The notes beneath the pieces are model-generated. The model did not search any database. It was not told the origin of the DNA and saw only the letters and a program-made list of their open reading frames with translations. The translations under genes and the position numbers were made by a program. A stretch of 5,043 bases of DNA from positions 1 through 5,043 of the forward strand of contig JASBVX010000130.1 of the NCBI GenBank assembly GCA_029960865.1, read 5' to 3'. The stretch is from Bacillota bacterium. Its GTDB lineage: Bacteria > Bacillota > Sulfobacillia > RBS10-35. Shown piece by piece: positions 4,996 to 5,043 of the stretch. How positions within the stretch are numbered: the first letter of the stretch is position 1; the number at the start of each line of letters is the position of its first letter.

Positions 4996-5043
4996 ACCGT
5001 CGAACCGCCAAGCCCGCCTGGTCCTCACGACAATCTTGTCTCC
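4862..5043. mobile_element. Probable end of an inserted element of unidentified family (runs off the right edge)
   Basis: From about 4862-4868 the sequence no longer encodes the kinase and consists of two adjacent large stem-loops followed by non-homologous sequence. The simplest explanation is that an insertion sequence or other element entered the kinase gene, with one terminus here. On the minus strand a frame is open from the window edge (5043) to TGA at 4918-4920. It encodes 41 residues (GDKIVVRTRRAWRFDG... to ...HAASRQEIK) and could be the C-terminus of an element-encoded protein such as a transposase, but I do not recognise it. A deletion junction or a chimeric contig end would look the same. 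Target-site duplications cannot be seen because the other end is outside the window. Confidence 0.4.
4902..4974. repeat. Compound nested stem-loop
   Basis: The continuous right arm 4953-4974 pairs in steps with sequence to its left. ATGA (4945-4948) pairs with TCAT (4953-4956) around the TCCC tetraloop. GGCGG (4939-4943) pairs with CCGCC (4957-4961). GGCG (4932-4935) pairs with CGCC (4962-4965). GGGACTGTC (4902-4910) pairs with GACAGTCCC (4966-4974). The unpaired insertions (C4944, 4936-4938, 4911-4931) are all on the left side. The nesting suggests a folded DNA or RNA element, such as an element end or a small structured RNA; which one is not determined. Confidence 0.55.

Noticed and set aside
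1..5043. CRISPR arrays, tRNA or rRNA genes, riboswitches
   Set aside because: No regularly spaced direct repeats, no cloverleaf or rRNA-like sequence, and no recognisable riboswitch core was seen on either strand.

Overview
The window is a piece of a GC-rich bacterial chromosome or contig. The genes are closely packed, with strong AAAGGAGG-type ribosome binding sites and some GTG/TTG starts. The organism cannot be named from this sequence. The style (A/G-rich sense strands, strong Shine-Dalgarno sites, fatty-acid and organic-acid catabolism, a lipoprotein-type binding protein) would suit a GC-rich, possibly thermophilic member of the Bacillota, the Chloroflexota or a related uncultured lineage. 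That placement is a guess.

Layout: (1) 1-1379, minus strand: an ABC importer pair. A substrate-binding lipoprotein of the NMT1/SsuA type is followed 16 nt later by a nitrate/sulfonate/taurine-type ATPase that runs off the left edge. (2) 1380-1512: a divergent intergenic region with a clear 8-8-8 palindrome. (3) 1513-2277, plus: an enoyl-CoA hydratase/crotonase. (4) 2290-3051, minus: a classical short-chain dehydrogenase, convergent with the hydratase across only 12 nt. (5) 3052-3130: a 79-nt divergent regulatory region. (6) 3131-4297, plus: an acyl-CoA dehydrogenase of the ACAD10/ACAD11 type. (7) 4294 onward, plus: an APH-fold kinase translationally coupled to the dehydrogenase by a TTGA overlap. 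Its recognisable homology stops near 4862-4868, just before the catalytic HGD motif should appear. (8) About 4860-5043: unrelated, strongly structured sequence with two large stem-loops. It is probably one end of an inserted element, though a contig-end artefact is possible.

The most interesting reading is metabolic. The dehydrogenase and the kinase match, as separate genes, the two halves of eukaryotic ACAD10/ACAD11. They also match LvaC and LvaA of the Pseudomonas levulinate pathway, in which a 4-hydroxyacyl-CoA is phosphorylated and the phosphate is then eliminated. An SDR (a possible 4-keto to 4-hydroxy reductase, like LvaD) and an enoyl-CoA hydratase lie beside them, so the window holds most of a plausible gamma-hydroxy/gamma-keto acid degradation module. 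A small-molecule importer lies next door. The apparent break in the kinase suggests that in this strain the module has been interrupted.
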